Shown here: piece by piece, positions 26,051 to 34,679 of the stretch | Position numbering within the stretch: position 1 is the first letter of the stretch | How the letters are laid out: each line of letters opens with the position of its first letter | DNA from: Ollibium composti | GTDB taxonomy: Bacteria > Pseudomonadota > Alphaproteobacteria > Rhizobiales > Rhizobiaceae | NCBI RefSeq assembly: GCF_004801285.1 | Contig: NZ_SSNY01000002.1 | Location: 372,001 to 436,000 of the forward strand | DNA: 64,000 nucleotides | Reading direction: 5' to 3' | The notes under the pieces: model-generated | Seen by the model: the letters and a program-made list of their open reading frames with translations, nothing else | Told to the model about the DNA's origin: nothing | Database searches by the model: none | Program-made: the position numbers and the translations under genes

Positions 26051-27889
26051 TCAGTCGAAGCTGGGCGGCTTCGACAGGTCCGGTGCGGCAGGCGCTGCCG
26101 GCTGTGCCGGGGCGTCGCCGAAGTTCGGCGGCTGCGAAAGATCGGGTGTCGCAGGTGCGGCCGGTTGCGGCGCCGGCGTCCCGCCGAAATTCGGCGGCTG
26201 GGAGAGGTCCGGCGCCGCCGGTGCGGTGCCGCCCTGCGGGGCGGCGGGCGCGCCGAGCGGCGGCAGCGACAGGCCAGGCAGTTCCGGCATCTTGATCTCG
26301 ATCGAGCCGGGATCGACCACCTTGCCCTTGTAGTGCATGACCATCTGCGGGAACAGGATGGTCAGCGCGATCATCAAGACCTGGATCAGCACGAAGGGCA
26401 CCGCGCCCCAGTAGATCTGCCCGGTCGTCACCGGCGCGATCTGCTTGCCGGTGATGCGGTCGAGATAGGGAACGCGCGCCGCCACCGAGCGCAGGTAGAA
26501 CAGCGCGAAGCCGAAGGGCGGATGCATGAAGGACGTCTGCATGTTGACGCCGAGCAGCACGCCGAACCAGATCAGGTCAATGCCGAGCTTTTCCGCCGCA
26601 GGCGCCAGTAGCGGCACGATGATGAAGGCCAGCTCGAAGAAATCGAGGAAGAAGGCGAGGAAGAACACCAGCAGGTTGACGACGATGAGGAAGCCGAGTT
26701 CGCCGCCCGGCAGCGAGACCAGCAGGTACTCCACCCACAGGTGTCCGTTGACGCCGTAGAAGGTCAGCGAGAAGACGCGCGAGCCGATCAGGATGAACAG
26801 CACGAAGGACGACAGCCGCGTGGTCGAGGCGAGCGCCTGTTTGACCACGTCGAGCGTCAGCCGCCGCTTGGCGGCGGCCATGAAGAGCGCGCCGACGGCG
26901 CCCATGGCGCCGCCTTCCGTCGGCGTGGCGATGCCGAGGAAGATGGTGCCCAGCACCAGGAAGACCAGCGCCAGCGGCGGGATCAGCACGATGACGACCT
27001 GCTGCGCCAGCCGCGACATCAGGTTGAGGTTGAGCGCCTTGTCGACGATGGCGACGATGTAGATGGCGATGATGCCCACCGTGGCGGCGAGAATGTCGGC
27101 GTTCTCGCCCTGCGTTGGCTCGAGATAACGGTAGGCGCCGTAGGCGATGGCCACCGCGGCGAGCAGGGCAAAGATCAGCGAGGTGATGCCGTGGCCGAGC
27201 GTGCGCGCTTCCGCCGGCAGTGCGGGCGCCCAGTCCGGCTTGATGATCGAGGTGACCAGCACGTAGCTCATATAGAGGCCGGTCAGCACCAGGCCGGGGA
27301 TCAGCGCGCCGGCATACATGTCGCCGACCGAGCGGCCGAGCTGGTCGGCCAGCACGATCAGCACCAGCGAGGGCGGGATGATCTGCGCCAGCGTGCCGGA
27401 GGCGGCGATGACGCCCGACGCCAGCCGCCGATCGTAGCCATAGCGCAGCATGATCGGCAGCGAGATCAGCCCCATGGCGATGACCGAGGCGGCGACGACG
27501 CCGGTGGTGGCGGCGAGCAGCGCGCCGACCAGGATGACGGCATAGGCGAGCCCACCGCGCACCGGGCCGAACAGCTGGCCGATCGTATCGAGCAGGTCCT
27601 CGGCCATGCCGGAGCGTTCCAGCACGATGCCCATGAAGGTGAAGAAGGGGATGGCGAGCAGCGTGTCGTTGGCCATCACGCCGCCGTAGAATCGGTCGGG
27701 CAATGCGTAGAGCAGCGGCCATGACAGGTTGATGGAGCCGGCCGAAAGGGGCGCCAGCTCGACACCGATGACGAAGAACAACAGGCCGTTGGCGGCAAGC
27801 GAGAAGGCGACGGGGTAGCCGATCAACAGGAAGATGATCAGCGAGGCGAACATGATCGGCGCCATGTTCTGCGCGATGAACTCGATCAC
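26051..27889 (-). CDS. TRAP transporter large permease (DctM) with Pro-rich C-terminal repeats
   Basis: A 612-residue polytopic DctM subunit, the ion-coupled transport channel. Around a dozen hydrophobic helices include LIIFLLIGYPVAFSLAANG, FTFMGIVLERSGMAEDLLD, ATTGVVAASVIAMGLISLP and LGVNMQTSFMHPPFGFALF. It is long for DctM, partly through a hydrophilic C-terminal tail of ~80 residues that holds three copies of (A/T)PDLS(Q/K)PP(N/S)F. The start overlaps the DctQ stop as ATGA (27886-27889). It ends at the shared terminator opposite the binding-protein gene. Confidence 0.93.
   Translation of the reverse strand: MIEFIAQNMAPIMFASLIIFLLIGYPVAFSLAANGLLFFVIGVELAPLSAGSINLSWPLLYALPDRFYGGVMANDTLLAIPFFTFMGIVLERSGMAEDLLDTIGQLFGPVRGGLAYAVILVGALLAATTGVVAASVIAMGLISLPIMLRYGYDRRLASGVIAASGTLAQIIPPSLVLIVLADQLGRSVGDMYAGALIPGLVLTGLYMSYVLVTSIIKPDWAPALPAEARTLGHGITSLIFALLAAVAIAYGAYRYLEPTQGENADILAATVGIIAIYIVAIVDKALNLNLMSRLAQQVVIVLIPPLALVFLVLGTIFLGIATPTEGGAMGAVGALFMAAAKRRLTLDVVKQALASTTRLSSFVLFILIGSRVFSLTFYGVNGHLWVEYLLVSLPGGELGFLIVVNLLVFFLAFFLDFFELAFIIVPLLAPAAEKLGIDLIWFGVLLGVNMQTSFMHPPFGFALFYLRSVAARVPYLDRITGKQIAPVTTGQIYWGAVPFVLIQVLMIALTILFPQMVMHYKGKVVDPGSIEIKMPELPGLSLPPLGAPAAPQGGTAPAAPDLSQPPNFGGTPAPQPAAPATPDLSQPPNFGDAPAQPAAPAAPDLSKPPSFD
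26054..26215 (-). repeat. Three in-frame Pro-rich repeats at the DctM C-terminus
   Basis: Codons for APDLSQPPNF, TPDLSQPPNF and APDLSKPPSF are spaced by 12- and 11-residue Ala/Pro-rich linkers, forming the last 54 residues of the permease. Confidence 0.85.
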
Positions 27890-28590
27890 GGCTTGAGCTC
27901 CTCGACCAGCGCTTCGCCCTCGAGCTGGGCCTGCTCATGCTGTGTGACGTACGGGTTCGGATCGTCCATGTTGCCGTTCATGATGGCGATCTTCTTGATG
28001 ATCTCCGACACGCCCTGCCAGGCCAGCAGGAAGAAGCCGGTGAGAAGCATCGCCTTGGCCGGCCAGATGATGAGGCCGCCGGCGTTGGTCGACATTTCGC
28101 CGCTGCGATAGGAAACCGACACATAGGGGACGAGATAGAACACCATCAAAAGCGCGAACGGCATCAGGAACAGGATGTGGCCGACGAGGTCTATCCAGTG
28201 CTGGATGCGCCGCGAGAACAGGCCGTAGACGATGTCGATGCGGATGTGCTCGTTCTGCTTGAGCGTATAGGCGGCCGCAGCCAGGAAAGCGGCGCCGAAC
28301 AGGTACCATTGCAGCTCCAGCCAGGCGTTGGAGGAGGTGTCGAAGATCTTGCGGATGGTGGCGTTGCCGGCGCTGACCAGGATCGAGGCCAGGATCAGCC
28401 AGGAAATCCATTTGCCGATGAACTCGTTGACCGCGTCGATGACCGACGAGATGCCGATCAGCACGCGCATGCGGTGGTCGAACAGGAGCGTCAGCACGAT
28501 GGCCGCGAGCACGATCGCGAAGATGGCAAGCAGCGCGCGTCCGCCCGGCGTCTCGATCATGACGCGGGCTGCGGCATAAAGCAGGTCCAT
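27886..28590 (-). CDS. TRAP transporter small permease (DctQ)
   Basis: A 234-residue DctQ subunit with four main hydrophobic helices (LLAIFAIVLAAIVLTLLF, WISWLILASILVSAGNA, LFGAAFLAAAAYTLKQ, ILFLMPFALLMVFYLVPY) and the family motif EHIRIDIVYGLFS. ATG 28590 follows GGAGGA; the frame start at 28683 is upstream of any ribosome site. It heads the permease operon and is translationally coupled to DctM. The 180-base gap 28591-28770 behind it holds no gene. Confidence 0.92.
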   Translation of the reverse strand: MDLLYAAARVMIETPGGRALLAIFAIVLAAIVLTLLFDHRMRVLIGISSVIDAVNEFIGKWISWLILASILVSAGNATIRKIFDTSSNAWLELQWYLFGAAFLAAAAYTLKQNEHIRIDIVYGLFSRRIQHWIDLVGHILFLMPFALLMVFYLVPYVSVSYRSGEMSTNAGGLIIWPAKAMLLTGFFLLAWQGVSEIIKKIAIMNGNMDDPNPYVTQHEQAQLEGEALVEELKP

Positions 28591-28770
28591 AGATGTTCCT
28601 CCCTGGCGGGCGCTGTCGCTTTCTGCGCGCGATGCGCCTTCGTGGCCCAAGCCTATGCCGCGTGTGGCCGCATCGGTCAACACGGGCGGGAGCGATAGGC
28701 GTCATCCTGTGGGCAAGCCAGGGAGAGGTATAGGCGGCTGCCGCCGCGCGATGCGCTGGAAACGGGCGGT

Positions 28771-29676
28771 TCAGGCGGCCTGGCGGCTGTCGCGGCCGGC
28801 GCCGATCAGCACCAGCATGGCGACGAGGAACAGGTACATCCAGGCGTCGCGCCACTCGATCGGGAAATAGCCGGCCCACAGTGATTCGGCCATGCCGAAG
28901 GCGACGCCGCCCAGTGCCGCGCGCGATGGCGATAGATAGCCGCCGACGGCGGTGACGAACAGCACCTTGAGGCCGTAGACGAGGCCGGTGCCGAAGGAGA
29001 TGTTGCCATAATAGAAGGCGGCCAGCATGCCGGCGAGCGCCGCCGCCAGGCCGCCGCCCAGCACCGCGCTGCGGAAGACGGCGCGCTGGTCGACGCCGCA
29101 CAGTGCGGCAGCCAGCGGATCGTCTGAGACGGCCCGCCAGCGGCGCCCGAAGCGGGAGCGCGCCAGCATCCACCCGCCGGCCGCGATGGCGGCCGCGATC
29201 AGCGCGATGTCGATGAGCTGGACCACCGTCAGCGTCGCCCGGAAGCCGGGTCCTTCCGCGAAAGTGACGGGCCAGGCAAGCATCGGCGGCAACCAGAAAT
29301 CCTTGGTGTCGGCGGCGATGCGGGAAAGCTCGCTCAGCACCAGAAGAACGCCCAGCGTCGCTGCCGCTATCGTGTTGGGCGAGCGGTCGGCCAGCGGCTC
29401 GAACACGCCGCGCGACAGCACATGGCCAAGCAGCACGGCATAGGCGAAGGCCATGGCGACGCCGAAGGCGACGGTCGCCGGCAGCGTCAGCCACAGCACC
29501 TGCCAGCCGTAGACGGCGGCCAGGATCATCGTCTGCCCGCAGAAGGCGAAGACACCGCCATAGGCGAGGTTGGTGCGGTGCAGGATGCCGTTGGTCAGTG
29601 CGTAACCGAAGGCGAGCAGCGCATAGAGCGCGCCCGAATGCAGCCCGTTCAGCACCTGCTGGATGAAATAGAGCAT
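28771..29676 (-). CDS. Orphan branched-chain-type ABC transporter permease (LivH family)
   Basis: A 301-residue LivH-type permease: MLYFIQQVLNGLHSGALYAL start, LAFGYALTNGILHRTNLAYG, FGRRWRAVSDDPLAAALCGV and a C-terminal helix pair. Normal family members are ~290-300 residues. No LivM, LivG, LivF or binding protein accompanies it, and the complete Liv system at 56-61 kb has its own LivH. ATG 29676 fits the family; the 159-codon upstream extension of the frame overlaps the divergent gene. It shares a 93-base intergenic region with a CGNR regulator. Confidence 0.88.
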   Translation of the reverse strand: MLYFIQQVLNGLHSGALYALLAFGYALTNGILHRTNLAYGGVFAFCGQTMILAAVYGWQVLWLTLPATVAFGVAMAFAYAVLLGHVLSRGVFEPLADRSPNTIAAATLGVLLVLSELSRIAADTKDFWLPPMLAWPVTFAEGPGFRATLTVVQLIDIALIAAAIAAGGWMLARSRFGRRWRAVSDDPLAAALCGVDQRAVFRSAVLGGGLAAALAGMLAAFYYGNISFGTGLVYGLKVLFVTAVGGYLSPSRAALGGVAFGMAESLWAGYFPIEWRDAWMYLFLVAMLVLIGAGRDSRQAA

Positions 29677-29769
29677 GACCCGTCCGGTCCTCCCGATCAT
29701 CCGAACGGCAACAGGGTGCCCCTTGTGATATAACTTGTCAAATGACGTTTGATGGTTAGAATTAGCGAC

Positions 29770-30381
29770 ATGACGGTATCCTGGACCCCGCATCGCTTCC
29801 AAGGCGGCGCACTGGCACTCGACGCGGCCAACACGGTCGTGCTGCGCGGCGATCCGGAGCGCAGCTTCGACCGCTTCGACGATCCCGCCGAGATCGCCCG
29901 CTTCGCCGAGGCGGCCGGCACCTTCCGTGCCGACGAGCTCGGTGGCCGTCGGCTTGCCGTGGCTGACCCGCATCGGATCGCGCCCGTGGTGCTGGCGATC
30001 CGCGAGGCGACCGACCGGCTCTATCGCAATGCCGTCAAGGCCGGCGGGGCGGTGGCGGCGGCCGACATGGAGCCGTTCCTGCGCGCCTGCGCCGATGGGC
30101 TGGCCGGCGCCGACACGGTGTTCGGAGCGCCGGGCAGGCCGTTCGGCCACGCCGATACGCCCATCGCGCTGGAAGCGGCGCTGGCGGTGTCGGCGCTGTC
30201 GCTGCTTTCCGGCGGCTCGCTGGCGCGGCTCAAGCTCTGCCGCAACTGCAACTGGCTGTTCCTCGACCGCAGCCGCAATGCCAGCCGCCTATGGTGCGAC
30301 ATGGCCGTCTGCGGCAACCGGCAGAAGGCCAGTCGCCATTATCGCCGCCGCAAGGCGGCACTGGAGGACGAAGATGCGTAG
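29770..30381 (+). CDS. ABATE-domain / CGNR zinc-finger regulator
   Basis: A 203-residue protein with an N-terminal ABATE domain (GALALDAANTVV, DDPAEIARFAEAAG) and a C-terminal CGNR zinc finger, visible as LKLCRNCNWLFLD and WCDMAVCGNRQKASRHYRRR. Such proteins are thought to be ligand-responsive transcription factors. It is divergent from the orphan LivH gene and may regulate it. Starts at 29749 (TTG), 29752 (ATG) and 29770 (ATG) are all in frame and none has a good ribosome site; 29770 is chosen on family similarity. It overlaps the next gene by eight bases. Confidence 0.85.
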   Translation: MTVSWTPHRFQGGALALDAANTVVLRGDPERSFDRFDDPAEIARFAEAAGTFRADELGGRRLAVADPHRIAPVVLAIREATDRLYRNAVKAGGAVAAADMEPFLRACADGLAGADTVFGAPGRPFGHADTPIALEAALAVSALSLLSGGSLARLKLCRNCNWLFLDRSRNASRLWCDMAVCGNRQKASRHYRRRKAALEDEDA

Positions 30382-30904
30382 CTATCTCATCCGGGGTGTG
30401 ATGGCGGCCGCCGTCCTTGCGGCGGCGCTGGCGCTGGGCGCCTGCCGCGAATCCGGCGCCGACAGGCCGTTCGAGATTTCCGGCCGCCTGTTCGAGTTCA
30501 ACTATCGGCTGGGCATCGCCACCTATGTCGTTACCTTGAATCCGCTGAGGCCGATGGGTGAGGGGCAGGTGGCCGAGGTCGATTTCGAGAATCCGGCCGG
30601 CGGCCCGCCACTTCTCGTCACCCAGAAGATCTGGCCGAAGATGCGCCACATCACGCTGACCAGCCCGCCGCTGAGCTGTGTGGTCAAGGATAAGCCCTAT
30701 GCCGTCACGATCCGCATCAAGGACAAGGACGGCACGGTGCTGCAGAAGCTCGACACGACGCTGGTCTCCTCCCAGGACCAGAGCGACCTGCCGGATGCGC
30801 CGCTGGTCACCGGCTCGCGCTACGAACTCAATCCCGCACTCGCCGGCCATCCAGACGGCAGGCTGCCGGACGCCCGCAAGCCGGTCTGCCCCAAGGCCGG
30901 CTGA
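30374..30904 (+). CDS. Putative lipoprotein of unknown function
   Basis: A 176-residue protein with a lipoprotein signal (MRSYLIRGVMAAAVLAAAL, lipobox LALGAC with Cys ~24), so it probably anchors to a membrane facing the periplasm. The mature part is beta-rich with no motif I recognise (FEFNYRLGIATYVVTLNPL, CVVKDKPYAVTIRIKDKDG). It begins inside the last codons of the CGNR regulator and is likely co-transcribed. The 158-base gap 30905-31062 after it holds nothing I can identify. Confidence 0.8.
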   Translation: MRSYLIRGVMAAAVLAAALALGACRESGADRPFEISGRLFEFNYRLGIATYVVTLNPLRPMGEGQVAEVDFENPAGGPPLLVTQKIWPKMRHITLTSPPLSCVVKDKPYAVTIRIKDKDGTVLQKLDTTLVSSQDQSDLPDAPLVTGSRYELNPALAGHPDGRLPDARKPVCPKAG

Positions 30905-31062
30905 AAATCTCGCCGTTCGTGGCTGGGGCGGGCGGAGGAAACCGGATGTGGATTGATCCCGGCGCGGCCGATTTCATTTGACCTCTCTGCCAAGGGAAGA
31001 AAGACTGCCCGTCGATCTCGACGCAGGCGGCTGCTTCGGATGCCGCTTCCGCAGAGGACCAG

Positions 31063-34000
31063 TTGATGACGCTGCACGACGTCGCGCTCGACGACAAGTT
31101 CGATCTTGCCAAGGAGCGCGTCTTTCTCACCGGTGCGCAGGCCGTGGTTCGCATGCTTCTGATGCAGCGCGAGCGCGACCGGCGCGCGGGCCTGAATACG
31201 GCGGGCTTCGTGTCCGGATATCGCGGCTCGCCGCTCGGCGGGCTGGACCAGCAGCTCTGGCACGCGCGCCAGCAGCTCGTCGGCGCCGACATCGTCTTCC
31301 AGCCCGGCCTCAACGAGGAACTCGCCGCCACCGCCTGCTGGGGCTCGCAGCAGGCCGAACTGCTGGGCGAGGGCAAATACGACGGCGTCTTCTCCGTCTG
31401 GTACGGCAAGGGTCCGGGCGTCGACCGCTCCGGCGACGTCTTCCGTCATGCCAATCTCGCCGGCTCGTCGAGAAATGGCGGCGTGCTTGCCCTGATGGGC
31501 GACGACCATATGGCCGAATCCTCGACCAACGCGCACGCCACCGAATTCGCTTTCGTCGATGCGATGATCCCGATCCTCAACCCGGCCGGGGTGCAGGAGC
31601 TCATCGACTACGGCCTTTACGGCTTCGCCTTGTCGCGTTTCGCCGGCACCTGGGCCGCCATCAAATGCGTCAAGGACAACATCGAATCCACGGCCAGCGT
31701 CGACGCCTCGCTGGAGCGGCTTTCCATCGTCCGGCCTGAGTTCGACATGCCGCCGGGCGGCCTCAACATCCGCAACGAGCTCGACATGCTCGGCCAGGAG
31801 ACCCGCCTGCATGAAGCCAAGCGCGCCGCAGCCAGCGCCTTCATCCATGCCAACGGGCTGAACCGAATCGTCTATTCCGGCGGGCAGGGCGCGAAGCTCG
31901 GCATCGTCACCGTCGGCAAGAGCTATCTCGACGTTCGTCAGGCGCTCGACGACATCGGCATCGACGAAGCGGCCGCCAACCGCATCGGCGTGCGCCTGTT
32001 CAAGGTCGGCTGTCCCTGGCCGCTAGACTTCCAGCACATCGCCGATTTCGCCCGCGGCCTCGACGCCATCGTCGTCGTCGAAGAGAAGCGCTCGCTGATC
32101 GAGGTGCAGTTGCGCGAGCACCTCTACGGTAGCGCCATGCAGCCGCTGATCGTCGGCAAGACGGACGAGCGCGGCGACCGGCTGTTTTCGGCGACCGGAG
32201 CGCTCGACCCCAACGACATCGCCATTGCGCTCGGCGAGCGCATCCTGCGCACCATCGGCCCTTCCGAGGAGGTCGCAGGGCGCGTGGCGAGGCTGAAGCA
32301 GTTCCAGGCGATGCTCGCCGACACGAAAGACGTCGGTTCCCGCACGCCCTATTTCTGCTCGGGCTGCCCGCACAACACATCCACCAATGTGCCGGAAGGC
32401 TCAATCGCCGCCGCCGGCATCGGCTGCCATTTCATGGCCTTGTGGATGGATCGCTCCACCGTCGGCTTCACCGCCATGGGCGGCGAGGGCGCGCAGTGGG
32501 TCGGCCAGGCGCCGTTCTCCAAACGCGATCACATCTTCCAGAATCTCGGCGACGGCACCTACAACCACTCCGGCTCGCTGGCGATCCGCTTCGCCTTGGC
32601 CAGCGGCACCAACATCACCTACAAGATCCTTTACAACGACGCGGTGGCCATGACCGGCGGCCAGCCGCACGAGGGCGGCCTGACGGTGGACATGATCGCC
32701 CGCCAGATTCGGGCCGAGGGCGTCGAGCGCATCGCCGTCGTTACCGACGAGCCCGGCAAATATGCCGGCCGGCTCACCTTTCCGGCGGGCGTCAGCATCG
32801 ACCACCGCGAGGATCTCGACCGTATCCAACGCGAGCTGCGCGAGGTTCCGGGCGTCTCCGTGCTGCTCTACGACCAGACCTGCGCGGCCGAGAAGCGGCG
32901 GCGGCGCAAGCGCGGCACCTTCCCCGATCCGGATCGCCGCGTTCTCATCAACGAACTGGTGTGCGAAGGCTGCGGCGACTGCGGCGTGAAGTCGAACTGC
33001 GTGTCGATCCAGCCGGTGGAAACCGAGTTCGGCCGCAAGCGGCGCATCGACCAGTCGTCCTGCAACAAGGATTTCTCCTGCCAGGACGGCTTCTGCCCCT
33101 CCTTCGTCACCGTGCATGGCGCCAGGATCAGGAAGGCGGAAGGCATCGCCGGCAGCGCCGATCCGCTCGACGGCGTGCCCGAACCGGTTCCCTTCGCGCT
33201 CGGCCGCGACGGCTGGGCGGGCGTCATCGACGGCGTCGGCGGCACCGGTGTCGTCACCATCGGCGCCATTCTCGGCATGGCCGCGCATCTGGAGGGCAAG
33301 GGCTGCGGCATGATCGATATGGCCGGTCTCGCCCAGAAGGGCGGCTCGGTCTTCAGCCATGTCCGTATCGCCGAGACGCCTGCCGACATCCACGCCATCC
33401 GCGTCTCGGCCGGCAAGGCGGACCTCGTGCTCGGCTGCGACCTCGTCGTCTCCGGCGCCAGGAAGGTGCTGGCGGCGGTGCGCGAGAACCACACGCTGTT
33501 CCTCGTCAACACCGCCGAGGTGATGCCGGGCGAATTCGCCCGCTCGGCCGATTTCTCGCTGCCGACGGAACGGCTGAAGCGGACGATCCGCGCGGCAGCC
33601 GGCGACAGCCGCGCGCATTTCTTCGACGCCACGCGCGCCGCGACGGCACTCTTTGGCAATTCGCTCGGCGCAAACATGTTCCTGCTCGGCTTCGCCTTCC
33701 AGCACGGCGGCCTGCCGCTGTCGGCCAAGGCGGTGGAGAAGGCGATCGATCTGAACGGCCAGGCTGTGGCCATGAACGTCGCCGCCTTCCGCTGGGGCCG
33801 GCGCGCCGCGCACCAGCCGGACTATGTGCGCGCCATGGTCGAGCGCGCGAGCGCGGCACCCCTGACGTTCGCCAAAACGCTGGACGAGGTGATTGCCCGC
33901 CGCGTCGAATTCCTGACCGGCTACCAGAACGCCGCCTACGCCCGTCGCTACGCCGACCGCATCGCCGCCCTTCGCGCCGCCGAGGCGAAGGCGGTGCCCG

Positions 34001-34539
34001 GTTCGACGGCGGTGACCGAAGCGGCCGCGAAAAGTCTGTTCAAGCTGATGGCGGTCAAGGACGAGTACGAGGTCGCCCGCCTCTATACGGACGGCAGCTT
34101 CAAGCGCCAGCTGGCCAGCCAGTTCCAGAGCTACGACAGGCTGGAATTCCATCTCGCCCCACCGATCCTCGGCCGCCGCGACGCCGAAGGCCGGCCGCGC
34201 AAATCGGCGTTCGGACCGTGGATGATGAAGGGGTTCCGGCTGCTGGCGGCGATGAAGGGCCTGCGCGGCACGGCCTTCGATGTCTTCGGCCATAGTGCCG
34301 AACGCCGGGCCGAACGGGCGCTGCTGGCTGAGTACGAACAGGACCTCGATCTGATCGGGCGTTCGCTGGAGCCGGGCCGCGTCGAGGCCGCGGCGGCGCT
34401 GGCCGCGGTGCCGGCTCTGGTGCGCGGCTACGGCCATGTGCGGCAGGCGTCCGCCGAAAAGGCAGCCGGCGAGCGCGCGCGGCTGCTGGCCCGCCTCGAC
34501 CGCGCGGTCGCCGAACCGGCGCTCAAGGCGGCCGAATAG
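31063..34539 (+). CDS. Indolepyruvate ferredoxin oxidoreductase, fused alpha/beta
   Basis: An 1158-residue fused 2-oxoacid:ferredoxin oxidoreductase. Order: pyrimidine-binding region (GYRGSPLGGLDQQLW), TPP-binding region (CSGCPHNTSTNVPEGS, NLGDGTYNHSGSLAI), a ferredoxin-like cysteine cluster (CEGCGDCGVKSNC, then CNKDFSCQDGFCPSF) and a C-terminal gamma-type domain (DGVGGTGVVTIGAILGMA, GLAQKGGSVFSHVRI). The enzyme decarboxylates aryl pyruvates such as indolepyruvate to aryl-acetyl-CoA, using ferredoxin. Length matches fused bacterial IorAB. It is monocistronic here. A link to the tryptophan-type catabolism at 51-64 kb is possible but unproven. Confidence 0.93.
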   Translation: MMTLHDVALDDKFDLAKERVFLTGAQAVVRMLLMQRERDRRAGLNTAGFVSGYRGSPLGGLDQQLWHARQQLVGADIVFQPGLNEELAATACWGSQQAELLGEGKYDGVFSVWYGKGPGVDRSGDVFRHANLAGSSRNGGVLALMGDDHMAESSTNAHATEFAFVDAMIPILNPAGVQELIDYGLYGFALSRFAGTWAAIKCVKDNIESTASVDASLERLSIVRPEFDMPPGGLNIRNELDMLGQETRLHEAKRAAASAFIHANGLNRIVYSGGQGAKLGIVTVGKSYLDVRQALDDIGIDEAAANRIGVRLFKVGCPWPLDFQHIADFARGLDAIVVVEEKRSLIEVQLREHLYGSAMQPLIVGKTDERGDRLFSATGALDPNDIAIALGERILRTIGPSEEVAGRVARLKQFQAMLADTKDVGSRTPYFCSGCPHNTSTNVPEGSIAAAGIGCHFMALWMDRSTVGFTAMGGEGAQWVGQAPFSKRDHIFQNLGDGTYNHSGSLAIRFALASGTNITYKILYNDAVAMTGGQPHEGGLTVDMIARQIRAEGVERIAVVTDEPGKYAGRLTFPAGVSIDHREDLDRIQRELREVPGVSVLLYDQTCAAEKRRRRKRGTFPDPDRRVLINELVCEGCGDCGVKSNCVSIQPVETEFGRKRRIDQSSCNKDFSCQDGFCPSFVTVHGARIRKAEGIAGSADPLDGVPEPVPFALGRDGWAGVIDGVGGTGVVTIGAILGMAAHLEGKGCGMIDMAGLAQKGGSVFSHVRIAETPADIHAIRVSAGKADLVLGCDLVVSGARKVLAAVRENHTLFLVNTAEVMPGEFARSADFSLPTERLKRTIRAAAGDSRAHFFDATRAATALFGNSLGANMFLLGFAFQHGGLPLSAKAVEKAIDLNGQAVAMNVAAFRWGRRAAHQPDYVRAMVERASAAPLTFAKTLDEVIARRVEFLTGYQNAAYARRYADRIAALRAAEAKAVPGSTAVTEAAAKSLFKLMAVKDEYEVARLYTDGSFKRQLASQFQSYDRLEFHLAPPILGRRDAEGRPRKSAFGPWMMKGFRLLAAMKGLRGTAFDVFGHSAERRAERALLAEYEQDLDLIGRSLEPGRVEAAAALAAVPALVRGYGHVRQASAEKAAGERARLLARLDRAVAEPALKAAE

Positions 34540-34679
34540 CGATACCAACTGTTTACCGAAGTTCGGCTTTCCGCCGTTTTTGCTGGTTCCGTGGCCGCTC
34601 ACGGAAGGCAAATCCTCTATATCTAAGCCTTTCTTAAGGCCGATATGGGATGACGGGCTCTACCATTGGGCCGCCATGA

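Noticed and set aside
32401-34611. A 736-codon minus-strand frame opposite the indolepyruvate oxidoreductase gene
   Set aside because: Same antisense effect; the plus-strand protein has full-length family motifs, while this frame has none.
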